NCBI GenBank assembly: GCA_033064195.1 | Contig: JARBJD010000031.1 | Coordinates: 310,001-374,000, forward strand | Origin: Blattamonas nauphoetae | Lineage: Eukaryota; Preaxostyla; Oxymonadida | Direction: 5' to 3' | Length of the DNA stretch: 64,000 nucleotides | Part shown: piece by piece, positions 54,823 to 64,000 of the stretch | How positions within the stretch are numbered: position 1 is the stretch's first letter | How the letters are laid out: each line of letters starts with the position of its first letter | The notes under the pieces: generated by a model | Databases searched by the model: none | The model's input: only the letters and a program-made list of their open reading frames with translations | What the model was told of the DNA's origin: nothing | Position numbers and translations under genes: made by a program

Positions 54823-55389
54823 TCACTTGCTGTGAAAGGCCACAGCCAGTTCATAGAGAATCTGGTCAGGTAACATCTTCCTGCGGGAAGGAGTGAAGGT
54901 TCGCTTGATATGTGAGAAGTACCTCTCACATTCAATTTCAGAAGCAACAATAGCTCCCAGCGTTAGTGCACAGTCGCATAAAGCTACAGCCTTTGAATCT
55001 TCACGATAGTGTCGCCAAAACGTCTGGAATCGATCAACGGTTATCTTATCCGAGAGAGATTCTTCGTGGTTGATCCACACATCAAATTCCTCAGCCAGTC
55101 GTGGATGAAGTGTCCCGAAGAGTGAGTTTGCTGTGATCGTTAGTCCCTCATGTATTTCGGTGTTGAATGACCTCAGGTTGGATAATACCTCAAGACCTGG
55201 AGCACGTGGAAGTTGGTCCGGCATATTTTCATCAGACATACTATCTGAACCAGATGATGCCACGATTGGGATTTTGCATCCAGTTTTAACTGGTTTCATA
55301 TGGCGTTGAGGAGGAGTGTATATAATTTCTGAGATGATTGTGCCGAATAGTGCTTTTCTGTTCTGAGTGATTGGATGGTGCGAAGGTGG
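54823..55389 (-). CDS. hAT transposase, C-terminal part
   Basis: The minus-strand frame continues the transposase beyond the nested insertion, from PPSHHPITQNRKALFG to a TGA at about 54823. It contains the hAT dimerisation region: ALCDCALTLGAIVASEIECE, then RYFSHIKRTFTPSRRKML, corresponding to the SSAxSERxFS...R..L block of the family, with the glutamate of the catalytic triad expected in this area. The break from the N-terminal part is exactly the 8-bp duplication GAAGGTGG of the inserted element. Confidence 0.75.
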   Translation of the reverse strand, partial: PPSHHPITQNRKALFGTIISEIIYTPPQRHMKPVKTGCKIPIVASSGSDSMSDENMPDQLPRAPGLEVLSNLRSFNTEIHEGLTITANSLFGTLHPRLAEEFDVWINHEESLSDKITVDRFQTFWRHYREDSKAVALCDCALTLGAIVASEIECERYFSHIKRTFTPSRRKMLPDQILYELAVAFHSK

Positions 55390-57353
55390 TATACTGGACT
55401 GACCGAGCCCAAAGGCTCGGTCAGTGTCAGTTGACTTTTCTTCTAAGGGTCGGATCACTACTGAAGCAGACTCTTTCTTCCAAAACCAAACTAACTGATC
55501 TTTATCTTCACCAAAACGAGGATTGAGACTGTGAAACCAAAGACACGAAACAACGCATTTTGATCATCCTGTTATCACAATTCACTACGATCCGACACCG
55601 CTGACACTGCACATTACTTCTACTCATGGCTTGTTTCACCAATCTCAGAATATTTCTCACCGTTCACGCTTGATTTGGAGATAATGGAGTAAAGAGAACA
55701 ACGAACGAGTGCTGACACCACATCACCAAGCAGCTTGAACATGGTTGTTTATTCGCCCGTGTCTCACTCCGTGACGGTCTTTGGAGGTCGGATATCAGAA
55801 CTTGCAGAGAAAAAGCTGTGGGCATCCTCCTTCTCCCAACGTTCTTGGTCGGTTGTGACGACTGAATCGTCACCTCCCAAAACGCGCTATTGACACTCAA
55901 CATGCACTCAATTCATCCCCTCTGCCCTTCACGAAATGTCTTTCACAGTGTTTCTTCTGTCAATCCCAGCTGCGCCTTGCAATCTCAACAAGTATAACAT
56001 GAGCACCTATTTCCACCCTGTACCACAAGCAGCGGTTCAAAATGTCGCATCGATTGATGTGAGGACGTTGATGGTTCATTTTATGATTTCAGGCGGAAAC
56101 AAGGTCGACAACAGCTTCATCTCCAACATCTGGGATATGGAGGAGATCACGGCCCCCAAAACGGATATTCCGACGAGAGTGAAGTACACAGCATCGCAGC
56201 CGATCGACCCTCTATTCTCACGAGAGAAAGACCTGCAAGATGGTCATTGCAGGATCTCTCCATCCAAAACACCGAGCAACGAGGGAAATACCAAAAGAAA
56301 CGAGATTTGGAACTGTACAAACAAAAGTTGTATACTTTTTCTGGTTTCTTGAACATGATTATTTACGTATTCATCCAACACATGACCACATGGGCCAACC
56401 TCTCGATGGTCCAGCCAAACATCCATCTCTTCGAATGCACTGAAGTTCTGATCGCCCCACACGAAGTCTATTCCCGCGATATGTCGAAGCACCTGTTCAG
56501 CCCCTCCACTCCGGTGACCTTCGATCTGTACGGGTCGGATGGGTGTCCAGAATGGCTGAAAGAGGAAGGAGGAGAAGAAAGAGGATGCCGTGCAATCACG
56601 ACGAGTAATGACGCGGTGAATGTGTTTCTGCGGTGATGGAAGGAGGATGCAGAGGGCGAAGAATGCGAACAGGTGTCACTGGTGCAACGTGACCTTCCAA
56701 GCTGTCAACACAGTGTGAACAGTGCGAAATGAATGAACATTGCCAGAAACAGGATGATGAGCGAATACAACAAGAAGAACATGATCGCCTTCAGAGGGAA
56801 GATGAGGAGAGGATCCGAAAGGAAGTGAGCGAAACAACTGACTCGAATGAAAGCGGAAGATGACGAAAGAAGAGAATAAAGAGGATGATAAACAGAACAA
56901 GGAAGGGAGCAGAATGAGGGAATGAAGACGAGAAGAAGGACAGGAAGAGAATACAGTCCGCTCTCCACTTCTCCCCAACACCCCTCACAACATAACAGTT
57001 TACTTCTATTTTCCACACTTTCATAGATATACATTTATTTATGTTCGTTGTGAGTGGACAAAAGAGTTGATTCTTTCAAAAGGCTAATCAAGATGTTGGA
57101 CGATCATACCCATTTCTTGTAATGTCGAGGGTTGAAGCCTCAGATTGAATCAATACACATTCTTTTCAAGTTTCGATGGAATAATAAATTGAAACGAACT
57201 TCCACATAGGATTAAACCAACTTTTTTCGTCTCTCACATCATCGTTCATTCCTGAAACTGTTTTGATCTGACCCATATTTCTGAAACTCTCGGTCACTGA
57301 CCGTCAGTCTTTTTTCGGAAAAAGTGACCGGTCACCTCGGTCAGTCCAGTATA
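55390..57353. mobile_element. Nested hAT-family element without transposase (hAT-B)
   Basis: The inverted repeats TATACTGGACTGACCGAG (left) and its complement (right) lie next to the 8-bp duplication GAAGGTGG (55382-55389 and 57354-57361). It splits the hAT-C transposase gene. The left end has the hairpin GACCGAGCC-CAAA-GGCTCGGTC also seen at the right end of hAT-A, and its subterminal sequence is shared with hAT-C. About 1.96 kb long, with its own cargo coding sequence. Confidence 0.9.
55936..56640 (+). CDS. Cargo gene of hAT-B, unknown
   Basis: Two plus-strand stretches overlap: MSFTVFLLSIPAAPCNLNKY continuing through DVRTLMVHFMISGGNKVDNS, and in another frame KKRDLELYKQKLYTFSGFLN continuing through TWANLSMVQPNIHLFECTEV to a stop at 56636. 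A join near 56230-56250 is required. A hydrophobic segment around MIIYVFIQHM may be a membrane span. Downstream (56700-56870) a charged helical stretch (DDERIQQEEHDRLQREDEER) is open. I recognise no family. Confidence 0.35.
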
Positions 57354-59350
57354 GAAGGTGGACGGATGGGGGAAACATGAGTTGATAGTGAGGGATTAGA
57401 CGAAGATTGCGGATTGTGACCGGACAGTCCCGTATTGATGACACTTTGAGTGGCTTGTGGAATCTGAGGTACCGGTGTTGCCTCAATCGAGTGTTTTGGT
57501 CGTGGATATGTGAACATGGTCATGGAGAGTTGACCTGTTCGTGGAATATAGAGAGATGAGAGTGGATGAAGTGGAAGAAGCTGTGGAAGAGAGGTGGCGA
57601 TGGTGTGTGTTTGTTCCTTGCTAACTTTCGTCGCCGATGGGACAGGACCATCAAAAAGGACATCAGAGATGGGATCTTCTCCGGAATGGGCTCGTTTGGT
57701 TGGAAGGATGGGGGGTATGTCACAAATCTCTGGAGAGGTGGATTTCAGCACTTGTGCATCACGTTGTCTCTCCTTTCTTTTCTCCCTTCGTGCAGCTCGT
57801 CCTCTCATTTCAACATCAGATAGTGTCTCCTGATCGTCTTCGCACAGATCAATCCATTCGGGTTCTGAGTCTATCTCGTCAAAGACGAGGTCAAGCGGTA
57901 TAAAGGGACTTGGTACATCGAGGGAGGAGCTGAGAATGGAACAGTCGGTGGGGTAGGAATCTCGTCCATCCCTGGTCAGAGAGAAAGCGAATAGCATTAG
58001 TGATGAAGTTGAATTGCAGAAGAATCGTAAAAAGAGACAGTCAATGACAACATCACCAATCTCTTTCCATCGAGTCGGTGAGTCTGCAAGGTTCTGTAAA
58101 ATTGTCTGCATCGTCCGGACAACGATTGGAAACACATTGTAAATGACACAGGATCGCTCTCCGAACTGATTTTTCATGAGATACAATGGCTGCAAGATTT
58201 TTTGAATTTCTAAGATTTCCCTGAAGAATTGAACTTCGGAATCTGATAGAGTCGGAAAGGCTGCGTAGTGAGCAGAGTACCATGAGACTGGCCGGATCTC
58301 ATCGAGCCATCTCGTTGGTGAGAAAGTTGGTGGCGATGAACCGATTTGTTTTGATAGAGTTTGTGGAAACTCACGTGAGATATAGTGAAGTGTCTCCAAC
58401 AGGTTTCTTAGGTGTGGAGAGTATTGTTTTACGTCAGTCCAAGCAAGATCTAGGAGATGGTTGTGGCATCGGCCAACAAGAGGGGACGATGCCAGGTTGT
58501 CAGTTGGTCGGAGCGTTTCTGGTTGAGGAGTACGCTCCTTTTGAGATACAATTACGAGTCCATTCTGAAGGGCAAGCGCATTGTCTGCCACGAAGGCAAC
58601 AACTTTAATCCCGTGTTTGGAGAGGATTGCTGCGCTGTCCGAGGCAAAACTGGCATAGAACACGGAATTGAGGTTGTAGTCAACGTTGGATGTATGAATG
58701 AGGAGTGGTTCAAAAGTTGTTTGTGGTGCAACAAAAATTGCGAGTAGAAAGTGAAGATGTCCAACCTTACCTCCGTCAATCATGATGCTTCCACTTAGTC
58801 CACGTCTTGCAGCCAGAGCATCTTGAATTGCTTGTCGCCCCAACTTTGCCATTCGATCTGGAATTCTGCGTCGATTCAGAACCTTTTTACAACTGCTAAT
58901 TTCCTTTTGACTGGACCGTTTTCCAACCTGGATGAGTTCATTCACCACATCTCTGAACTCATTGGAGCCAACTGCGTTGTATGATACCGTATGTCGTGCA
59001 CAGAAAAGGAATAGTGTTTGTTCAAACTTGGTGAACTTGTCATCCACAGTGATTTGTTGTTGTTTTTCCAGCTTCTTGACTGTAAACTGATGCGTGTGAT
59101 GAGGATCAAAAGAGGTTTTTCGAGCAATATAATGACAACCACGCCCACAGTCATCAACGTGTCGGCACAGATACAGAATTCGATCCTTCTGGAATGGGGC
59201 TTTCGTTTGACTGTATCTTGCTCTCACAGCCATCGCTGAAGGAAAATGATTTTGTTTCTCAATCACTTCCTGGTATTCAAATACGGTGTTCCCATCCAAC
59301 TCTAGAAAGATCACAGGTGTGAGTAAAAGGCAAACTAAACCATGGTCCAT
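57354..59350 (-). CDS. hAT transposase, N-terminal and catalytic part
   Basis: This is a long minus-strand frame, nearly 670 residues. A zinc-finger-like start (LYLCRHVDDCGRGCHYIA...H) is followed by the RNase H-like core with SIMIDGGKVGHLHFLLAIFV (first Asp), VAFVADNALALQNGL (second Asp) and CHNHLLDLAW, the CxxHxLNL signature of hAT. The end of the frame is cut by the hAT-B insertion, and the last residues come from its terminal repeat. Near 57960-58050 the frame has a short lower-quality stretch that might be an intron. Together with 54823-55389 it is a typical full-length hAT transposase, now interrupted. Confidence 0.82.
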
Positions 59351-60298
59351 TCGATGTTCCGTTCATTTAATGAAGGTTGGACTTGCAGTAAATCCGTTAT
59401 CAATGAGTAAAGTTGACAAAGGTCGAACGACAACCCATTAACTACTTAATTTTTCTCGGAACTAGAAATGTCTGACAATAAGTGAACAACGTCTTTCATG
59501 AAGTGGTATTATTTCAATCATTGCATTTCACATTGAAAATCATTGATACTCAGGACATTGATTCTAAAATTCGATTTTTGGGAATCCACTTCGGAGAAAT
59601 GGTAACTCTCAATTATGGGTTCCAAAATTTCTCCGGTCAGTGACGGTCAGTACTTTTCGATGAAAACTGACCGGTCAGTGCCGGTCAGACAAGCCTACAA
59701 ACAGCAGGAAAGACCAGTAATTATTGAATAAGTGATGCTAAAATGAAAATAAAGCAATCGTTAATGAGTTCAGATTGAGTTCAATCCATAATTTCAACTT
59801 GAGTCCTTTGAGCAGACTCCACACCGTCTTCAGCAGGAAGAAATTGAAATTGAGGAACAAACAACCATCGGGTAGGTCTAGGCTCAGATCCGAAAAAGTC
59901 TAGACGCAGATCTGCAGATCGGTCTAGGCGCAGATCTAAAAGTCTACACGCAGATCTCTCTGTATTCGTGTTATTTTCGACTTTGTATCACATTTTAATC
60001 TTCTCAAACCAAAATATAGACATCATATCCTGTTTTTTTGGCTTTTCACTTCACTTTCCGACATTCCTCCTACTGTTGTTTCGAATATCGATCAGGGCTT
60101 GGGTTGATCAAGTCTCATCACCAGGACAACGAATAACTGCTCCTGGCTGGATGCTCACCAGCAAGTGTTTGTTCTTATATTCCTGTTCCATACTCGTTTT
60201 CAGCATTGTCGTTCTCACTGCTGACTTCCACCAGCATCTCGCGTTTATCAATGCCTGTGTAAAAGTCTGCATTCAATTTCACCAGCTATCATCTCTCC

Positions 60299-60898
60299 TC
60301 ATGTCTCTAAGTTCACTATCACTGATCTCCTCATCCATCCTCCAGGATCTCCTCTTCGAATCCACAATTCATTCACCAATCGTATGCCCTTCTCTACTTC
60401 AAATATCTCTCTTGAATTCCTCAGAAGCATCTCATCGTTGTCCTGGTCATTCCCTTCCCATCTTTCTTCATCTTGATGACCCTCTCGTTTCCTACACACC
60501 TCAATCGATTTTGATCAGGAACCAGTCTCCTCCGCTCATGGCTGATAATTGCTACCCACCTGAAAGAAGAACAATGAAATCAGGATGGCAATGAATGAGA
60601 AACCTGGAAGAAAAGTGCGAAAAGGAGCGAAGAAGGCGACGATGAGAAGAAAGAGAGTCGGAGGAGAGTGAACGAAGACTGAGAGAGACTGCAGAAGAAC
60701 AAACGCTGAATGATGAAACAAGAAACCAAAGAAGAACAAAATTGCAAGGCTCTGGACAACAGAATGAGAAAGACCAGGAAAGAGGGAAATTGCCTGACGG
60801 ACAGCGGACGATAGCCCAAACAAGATATTTCCACGACTCAGTTCAATCATATGTTTCCGTAGTGAGAAAGGACGGAATAGATCACGAATGAAGAGCAA
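60299..60898 (-). CDS. Membrane-protein-like gene fragment inside MULE
   Basis: A minus-strand stretch (60536-60898) encodes several hydrophobic segments (HSVVQSLAILFFFGFLF; PTLFLLIVAFFAPFRTFLPG; SFIAILISLFFFQVG) after ELSRGNILFGLSSAVRQAIS. A further charged stretch (60299-60499) may be the next exon. The pattern fits a multi-span membrane protein. The plus strand is open too (59968-60594) but looks less protein-like. It lies in the opposite orientation to the kinase fragment, which suggests two separate captures. Confidence 0.35.
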
Positions 60899-60957
60899 GA
60901 GGAAAGGAGGATGAAGTTAAGAAAAGACTGAGACATGGACATCGTTCAACCACTTTT

Positions 60958-62104
60958 ATAAGGCTTAGGGATCTGAAACCAGCAAATCTTCTGCTTGATA
61001 AGAATGTCCTCCTCAAGAAGCCATGTGAAACACCCAACTCTACGACTCTAGAAGTCTGAACACACTTGATTCATCTTCAGATTCTAGTTGGAGGGGAATA
61101 CGAAAGAAAGCCGACCGATATGTGGAGCTATGGTACTGTTCTCATTGTTATCTTGACAGGATGTGTGTCTTTTTCACTCCCCTTCATGATATCTCTACTC
61201 AATAATCTTCACTTCAGATCTGCCGTTTGAAGAAGACACCAACAACGAATCATTCCGTTAAACCAAAAACGCGGAGTTTTCTTATCCATTATCTTTCCCA
61301 AAAGCATCAAAATGTTTGTTTCCCTTACAAGCTCTCATTTTTCTCCGCACGTTCTCTTCATTTCTCTCTCCCACTCATCATTGTTTCGGGATTCATCTCA
61401 TTCTTACCCTATACTCAGCACTGATCAACAAAATCCTGAACCCTTCACCTTCCGCCCGAGCGACAATTGAAGACTGAACATCCGATCACTGGTTCACGCG
61501 CAACCTCCATCCCAACCTCTTCAAACCCGCCTTCTCCGTTGTCCAGAATACCATTCCACGTCCTCGTGGTCACTCAGTGACATTGGATGGGTCTGTTTCG
61601 CATGAATTGATCTATCCGACCGTACAAACGAGAGACAGAGAATGGATTGGTCTGGGCCACTCCAAAATGACTCGTCCGCCTCGTTATTCGCAGAAATTTC
61701 AACTTCCGATCCTGAATCAACAACTCAACTCACGGAATGTGGAAACGAACGACACGGCAAAGCAGGCTGCCAAAGATCTGAATACGAAGAACTATTTCAC
61801 ATTGGCGGATGATCTGCTGAGTTTGGGAGTGAAAGCGACGATGGACGATATTAACAATACGATTCGTCCTGTTGATTACGACGAACAATCCACACTTCCC
61901 ATCCAAGGTCGCCGTGTGTCGATCGACGGAGACGATACAATCGCCCGCTCACCAATCGCTCTTCCACAACTGGCTGCTGCACCATTTCCCGCGATCCACG
62001 TTCGTAGTGACACAAAGTTCATCCCACTTCCCCCACTCCCTCCAAGAGCCAGACTGTGCGTATCCACCCTCCAAGACCCCTTCCTTTCGTTCTCTCACTT
62101 CTAG
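60958..62104 (+). pseudogene. Captured protein-kinase gene, CAMK/SNF1-like, degenerate
   Basis: The catalytic-loop motif appears as LRDLKPANLLLDKNVLLK (near 60965; the usual HRD His is Leu). A 27-nt intron (GTCTGAACAC..CATCTTCAG) joins TTLE to ILVGGEYERKPTDMWSYGTV, and a second of about 55 nt joins VILTG to YLPFEEDTNN, restoring the classic LTGxLPF. Then ILNPSPSARATIED, an in-frame TGA, and HWFTRNLHPN close the kinase domain, followed by a Ser/Pro regulatory tail to 62104. The N-lobe is missing, the DFG segment is missing between the catalytic loop and CETPN, and APE reads TLE. The copy is therefore inactive, though introns are kept. Confidence 0.7.
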
Positions 62105-62631
62105 AACCACAGATCCGTCCTTCTGAATCGCTGGAACATCGAGGAACACATGAGATTGATAAGAGGAAGCAACAGCGGCGGCAAGCGAGACCAAAGGGAG
62201 AGTGGATCGGAAAATCCTTGCACCAGCCGACCAACCAGTTTGAAATATCATAACCTCCATTTTACTTCATTTTGAGCGCGTCTCTCTCTTTCAAGGGTGA
62301 GATCAACTCTGAACCAAACTCGAAGCTGCAAAGCCAGAAAAAGCGAGATTATCAACACAAAATTCACATTTCACGTCTAATTTATTGATTGAAAAGGTTT
62401 TTCAGTCGAAATGAACGAAACAAATGAGATCTGCGTGTAGACTTTCAGATCTGTGTCTAGACCGATCTGCAGATCTGCGCCTAGACTTTTCCAGATCTGA
62501 GCCTAGACCTACCCACAACCATCTCGTGTGATCATATCAATGTCACCCACTGCTCTAATTTTTTATTTTTCTTAAATTCGCGGACAAATTGAGATCAACC
62601 CTTTCCAAGAAAAAAATGAGAACCAAATACC

Positions 62632-62854
62632 GGGGCTTTACTACATGTACGACCAAATTGCTAAATGTACGACTGGGGATTCTTGGTTCAATTCCCTTTT
62701 TGAGTATTTCTATTTGTTCACTTTTTAGTGAAATGGTTCAATTCATCGGTAAATACTGGAGGTTGAAATGAAAAGTCAATTAGGAGAAGTTTACATATGT
62801 TTGACATGATCCAGCCCATGGTGATTTGACTCACGTTTCAAAGTGACCATAGAT
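62632..62854 (+). repeat. SINE-like repeat, copy 4 (diverged)
   Basis: The head is GGGGCTTTACTACATGTACG, then a second ATGTACGACTGGGG and B-box GGTTCAATTCCC. The body shares AATGAAAAGTCAA and GATCCAGCCCATG-like blocks with copies 1-3 but is shorter. It runs straight into the GGACA-rich element. Confidence 0.65.
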
Positions 62855-63303
62855 TACCATGGGTCGGCATGTCCTATAGGCAGGACATCATAGGACAGCC
62901 AAAAAGAGGAGGACAATTTGGATAAAAGTGCTGACGACTGGAATTGAGCCCGTCTCCTGCTTTGTCTGTCAGTGAAAACCTAAAACGAAAAATGAGGAAA
63001 GATACGAGACAATAATGCACATTTTCTGTTTTAGAATCTCTTTATTAGTATTTTTTCACACAATTTTGACTAAAATCGCAAAAGTTGTCCAAAAGCGGTC
63101 GATCAGCCCACCATAGGACACGATAGGACAATTTTAAATCAGACTCAAACCATAGGACATGGAAGGTATTTGACACCTTCCCAATACTTGCGTTCCTTTT
63201 CCACGATAAAATCGAGGGAGGACAATTGTCCTGTCCTGTCCTATCGTGTCCTATGGTGGTCTGATCTGTCCTCTCAAACCAACATTTTTATCAAATTGGC
63301 CTT
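62855..63303. repeat. GGACA-rich MITE-like element, copy B
   Basis: This is the inverted relative of 50827-51271. It starts TTAC-CATGGGTCGGCATGTCC and ends near CTCTCAAACCAACATTTTTA. TAGGACA/TGTCCTA clusters lie near both ends (AATTGTCCTGTCCTGTCCTA). Non-coding. Confidence 0.75.
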
Positions 63304-63507
63304 AAATCAGCTAAACGACGCTTTTATCGAAGCACACTGAGCGGCAGAGGTGCCATGTACACTCTTTTCTCATTATTCTCTTCAAACTTTTCTCTCTCTC
63401 ATTTTTTAGACAATAGATCCTGTGATCGATTTGACACATGAGATCGTCGAACTGAAATGAAATTTGGTAAGATGATGGAAGGTGTGTGTTCTCATTTCGT
63501 TGGTTAT

Positions 63508-63783
63508 TCACTTATTTCCCTTATTTTCCGATTTCAATGGACATATAGTTGGTCTTCGTCGCCACTGGCCACTGTCCTGAGGAAGACTGGATTCAGAACA
63601 GCTTCGCCTTGCTGTATGATCTATTGATGATTTTCCACTCATTTTTCCCTCATTCTCTGAATCTTGATTTAAGATCTGTTCACGTTGGCGTGTTGGAATC
63701 TGAACTCCAGAAAATGGAATGAGTAATAAGATGATACATATATCCGTTTCCGAACTGATGGTTTGCATTATCTCATTTACCAT
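63508..63783 (-). CDS. Possible exon, unknown
   Basis: This is a 91-residue minus-strand frame with a charged Ser-rich part (NQDSENEGKMSGKSSIDHTA). The plus strand at 63795-63992 is also open with a hydrophobic stretch (HFSFLFINLVFFLSLSS). Neither shows a recognised motif; 63304-63500 is empty of genes. Confidence 0.18.
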   Translation of the reverse strand: MVNEIMQTISSETDICIILLLIPFSGVQIPTRQREQILNQDSENEGKMSGKSSIDHTARRSCSESSLPQDSGQWRRRPTICPLKSENKGNK

Positions 63784-64000
63784 TCTCCCCGCATTTGTTC
63801 ATGATAGATTCTATGGTGGATGCTTTTACAGGGAGAAGTACCAGAAAGAGGGTCTGCGCCCTTGTCGTTCTTGCGGACTATTCTCCTCTTCATTTCTCTT
63901 TTCTTTTCATCAATCTTGTTTTCTTCCTTTCTCTCTCATCAGCTAAGATGATGAACTCAGTCGAGGTTCGATCGACGCTGTCACAACATTAGGAGTTCGA

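Larger units (their letters stand above)
52517..59697. mobile_element. hAT transposon with transposase, cargo gene and nested element (hAT-C)
   Basis: The terminal inverted repeats are TAGGCTTGTCTGACCGGC at 52517 and its perfect complement ending at 59697. They are flanked by the 8-bp duplication CAAACAGC (52509-52516 and 59698-59705). The right two thirds encode an hAT transposase on the minus strand, split by the element at 55390-57353. The left third holds plus-strand cargo. Subterminal CGGTCAGTGTCAG followed by AGGGTC and GATC is shared with the nested element and with hAT-A. A full-length member by structure, but its transposase is disrupted, so this copy is no longer autonomous. Confidence 0.88.
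59870..62514. mobile_element. Mutator-like element carrying gene fragments (Pack-MULE type)
   Basis: Inverted repeats of about 85 bases start GGGTAGGTCTAGGCTCAGAT at 59870, with the complement ending at 62514. They contain several AGATCTGCG/TCTAGAC repeats. The flanks are a perfect 9-bp duplication, ACAACCATC (59861-59869 and 62515-62523), the length typical of Mutator. No transposase is present. Inside are a membrane-protein-like stretch on the minus strand and a kinase gene on the plus strand. Confidence 0.88.

Noticed and set aside
56705-57034. Minus-strand 109-residue multi-span membrane protein
   Set aside because: Antisense of a charged plus-strand helical stretch (EEHDRLQREDEER); the hydrophobicity is a mirror effect.
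59968-60594. 208-residue plus-strand frame in the MULE as a gene
   Set aside because: The opposite strand over 60536-60898 gives a more coherent multi-span protein, and the plus frame is dominated by Ser/Leu/Phe without motif. Left open but not called.
1-64000. Alternative genetic code (TAA/TAG as Gln, as in some oxymonads, or TGA as Trp)
   Set aside because: Long conserved host frames (PDS5 last exon, USP) contain many CAA/CAG and TGG codons and no internal stops, and they end at TGA. Isolated in-frame TGA codons occur only in damaged cargo or doubtful genes.
1-64000. rRNA genes, telomere repeats or centromere satellite
   Set aside because: No conserved rRNA segments and no long tandem short-unit arrays were seen.

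Overview
The window reads as nuclear DNA of an intron-bearing protist. Host-like genes with spliceosomal introns are packed closely between many kinds of transposable element: Polinton, DIRS-type, hAT, Mutator-like, Tc1/mariner-like, SINE-like repeats and foldback elements. The standard genetic code fits, because long conserved frames such as PDS5 and a ubiquitin protease contain many Gln and Trp codons and no internal stops. Several introns that can be fixed by protein conservation are only about 27-62 nt long. The element mixture and a beta-rich surface-protein type suggest a metamonad, perhaps an oxymonad of the Blattamonas kind. This is inference from general resemblance and is not established here.

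Layout: 1-4680 is a Polinton-type fossil (DNA polymerase B plus two more frames, minus strand), followed by tandem and AT-rich repeats, tRNA-like sequences and stem-loops. 6.6-7.8 kb holds a SINE-like repeat and a mariner transposase cut off by it. 8000-11053 is an hAT-type element with 8-bp target duplications that carries an intron-containing gene. 11.7-26.7 kb is gene-rich: a membrane-anchored surface-type protein, an RND/MMPL (Patched-like) transporter, a propeller-like gene, a long unknown multi-exon gene, a USP deubiquitinase and small unknown genes. 26.9-32.9 kb is the cohesin regulator PDS5. 34615-42327 is a DDE transposon whose right terminal repeat has been entered by a complete-looking DIRS-type tyrosine-recombinase retroelement. 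42.7-45.9 kb holds another SINE-like copy and an unknown gene. 46.7-52.5 kb is mostly short inverted-repeat elements. 52517-59697 is an autonomous-type hAT with extra cargo and a second hAT-family element (55390-57353) nested inside its transposase gene. 59870-62514 is a Mutator-like element with 9-bp target duplications that carries a degenerate protein-kinase gene. The window ends in further repeats.

The most notable theme is gene carriage by cut-and-paste elements. Three hAT-family elements and one Mutator-like element, all delimited exactly by terminal inverted repeats and target-site duplications, contain non-transposase coding sequence. At least two of the cargoes keep introns, so the capture was at DNA level. 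Many exon boundaries in host-like genes could not be resolved by eye; these entries are given as spans with low confidence.
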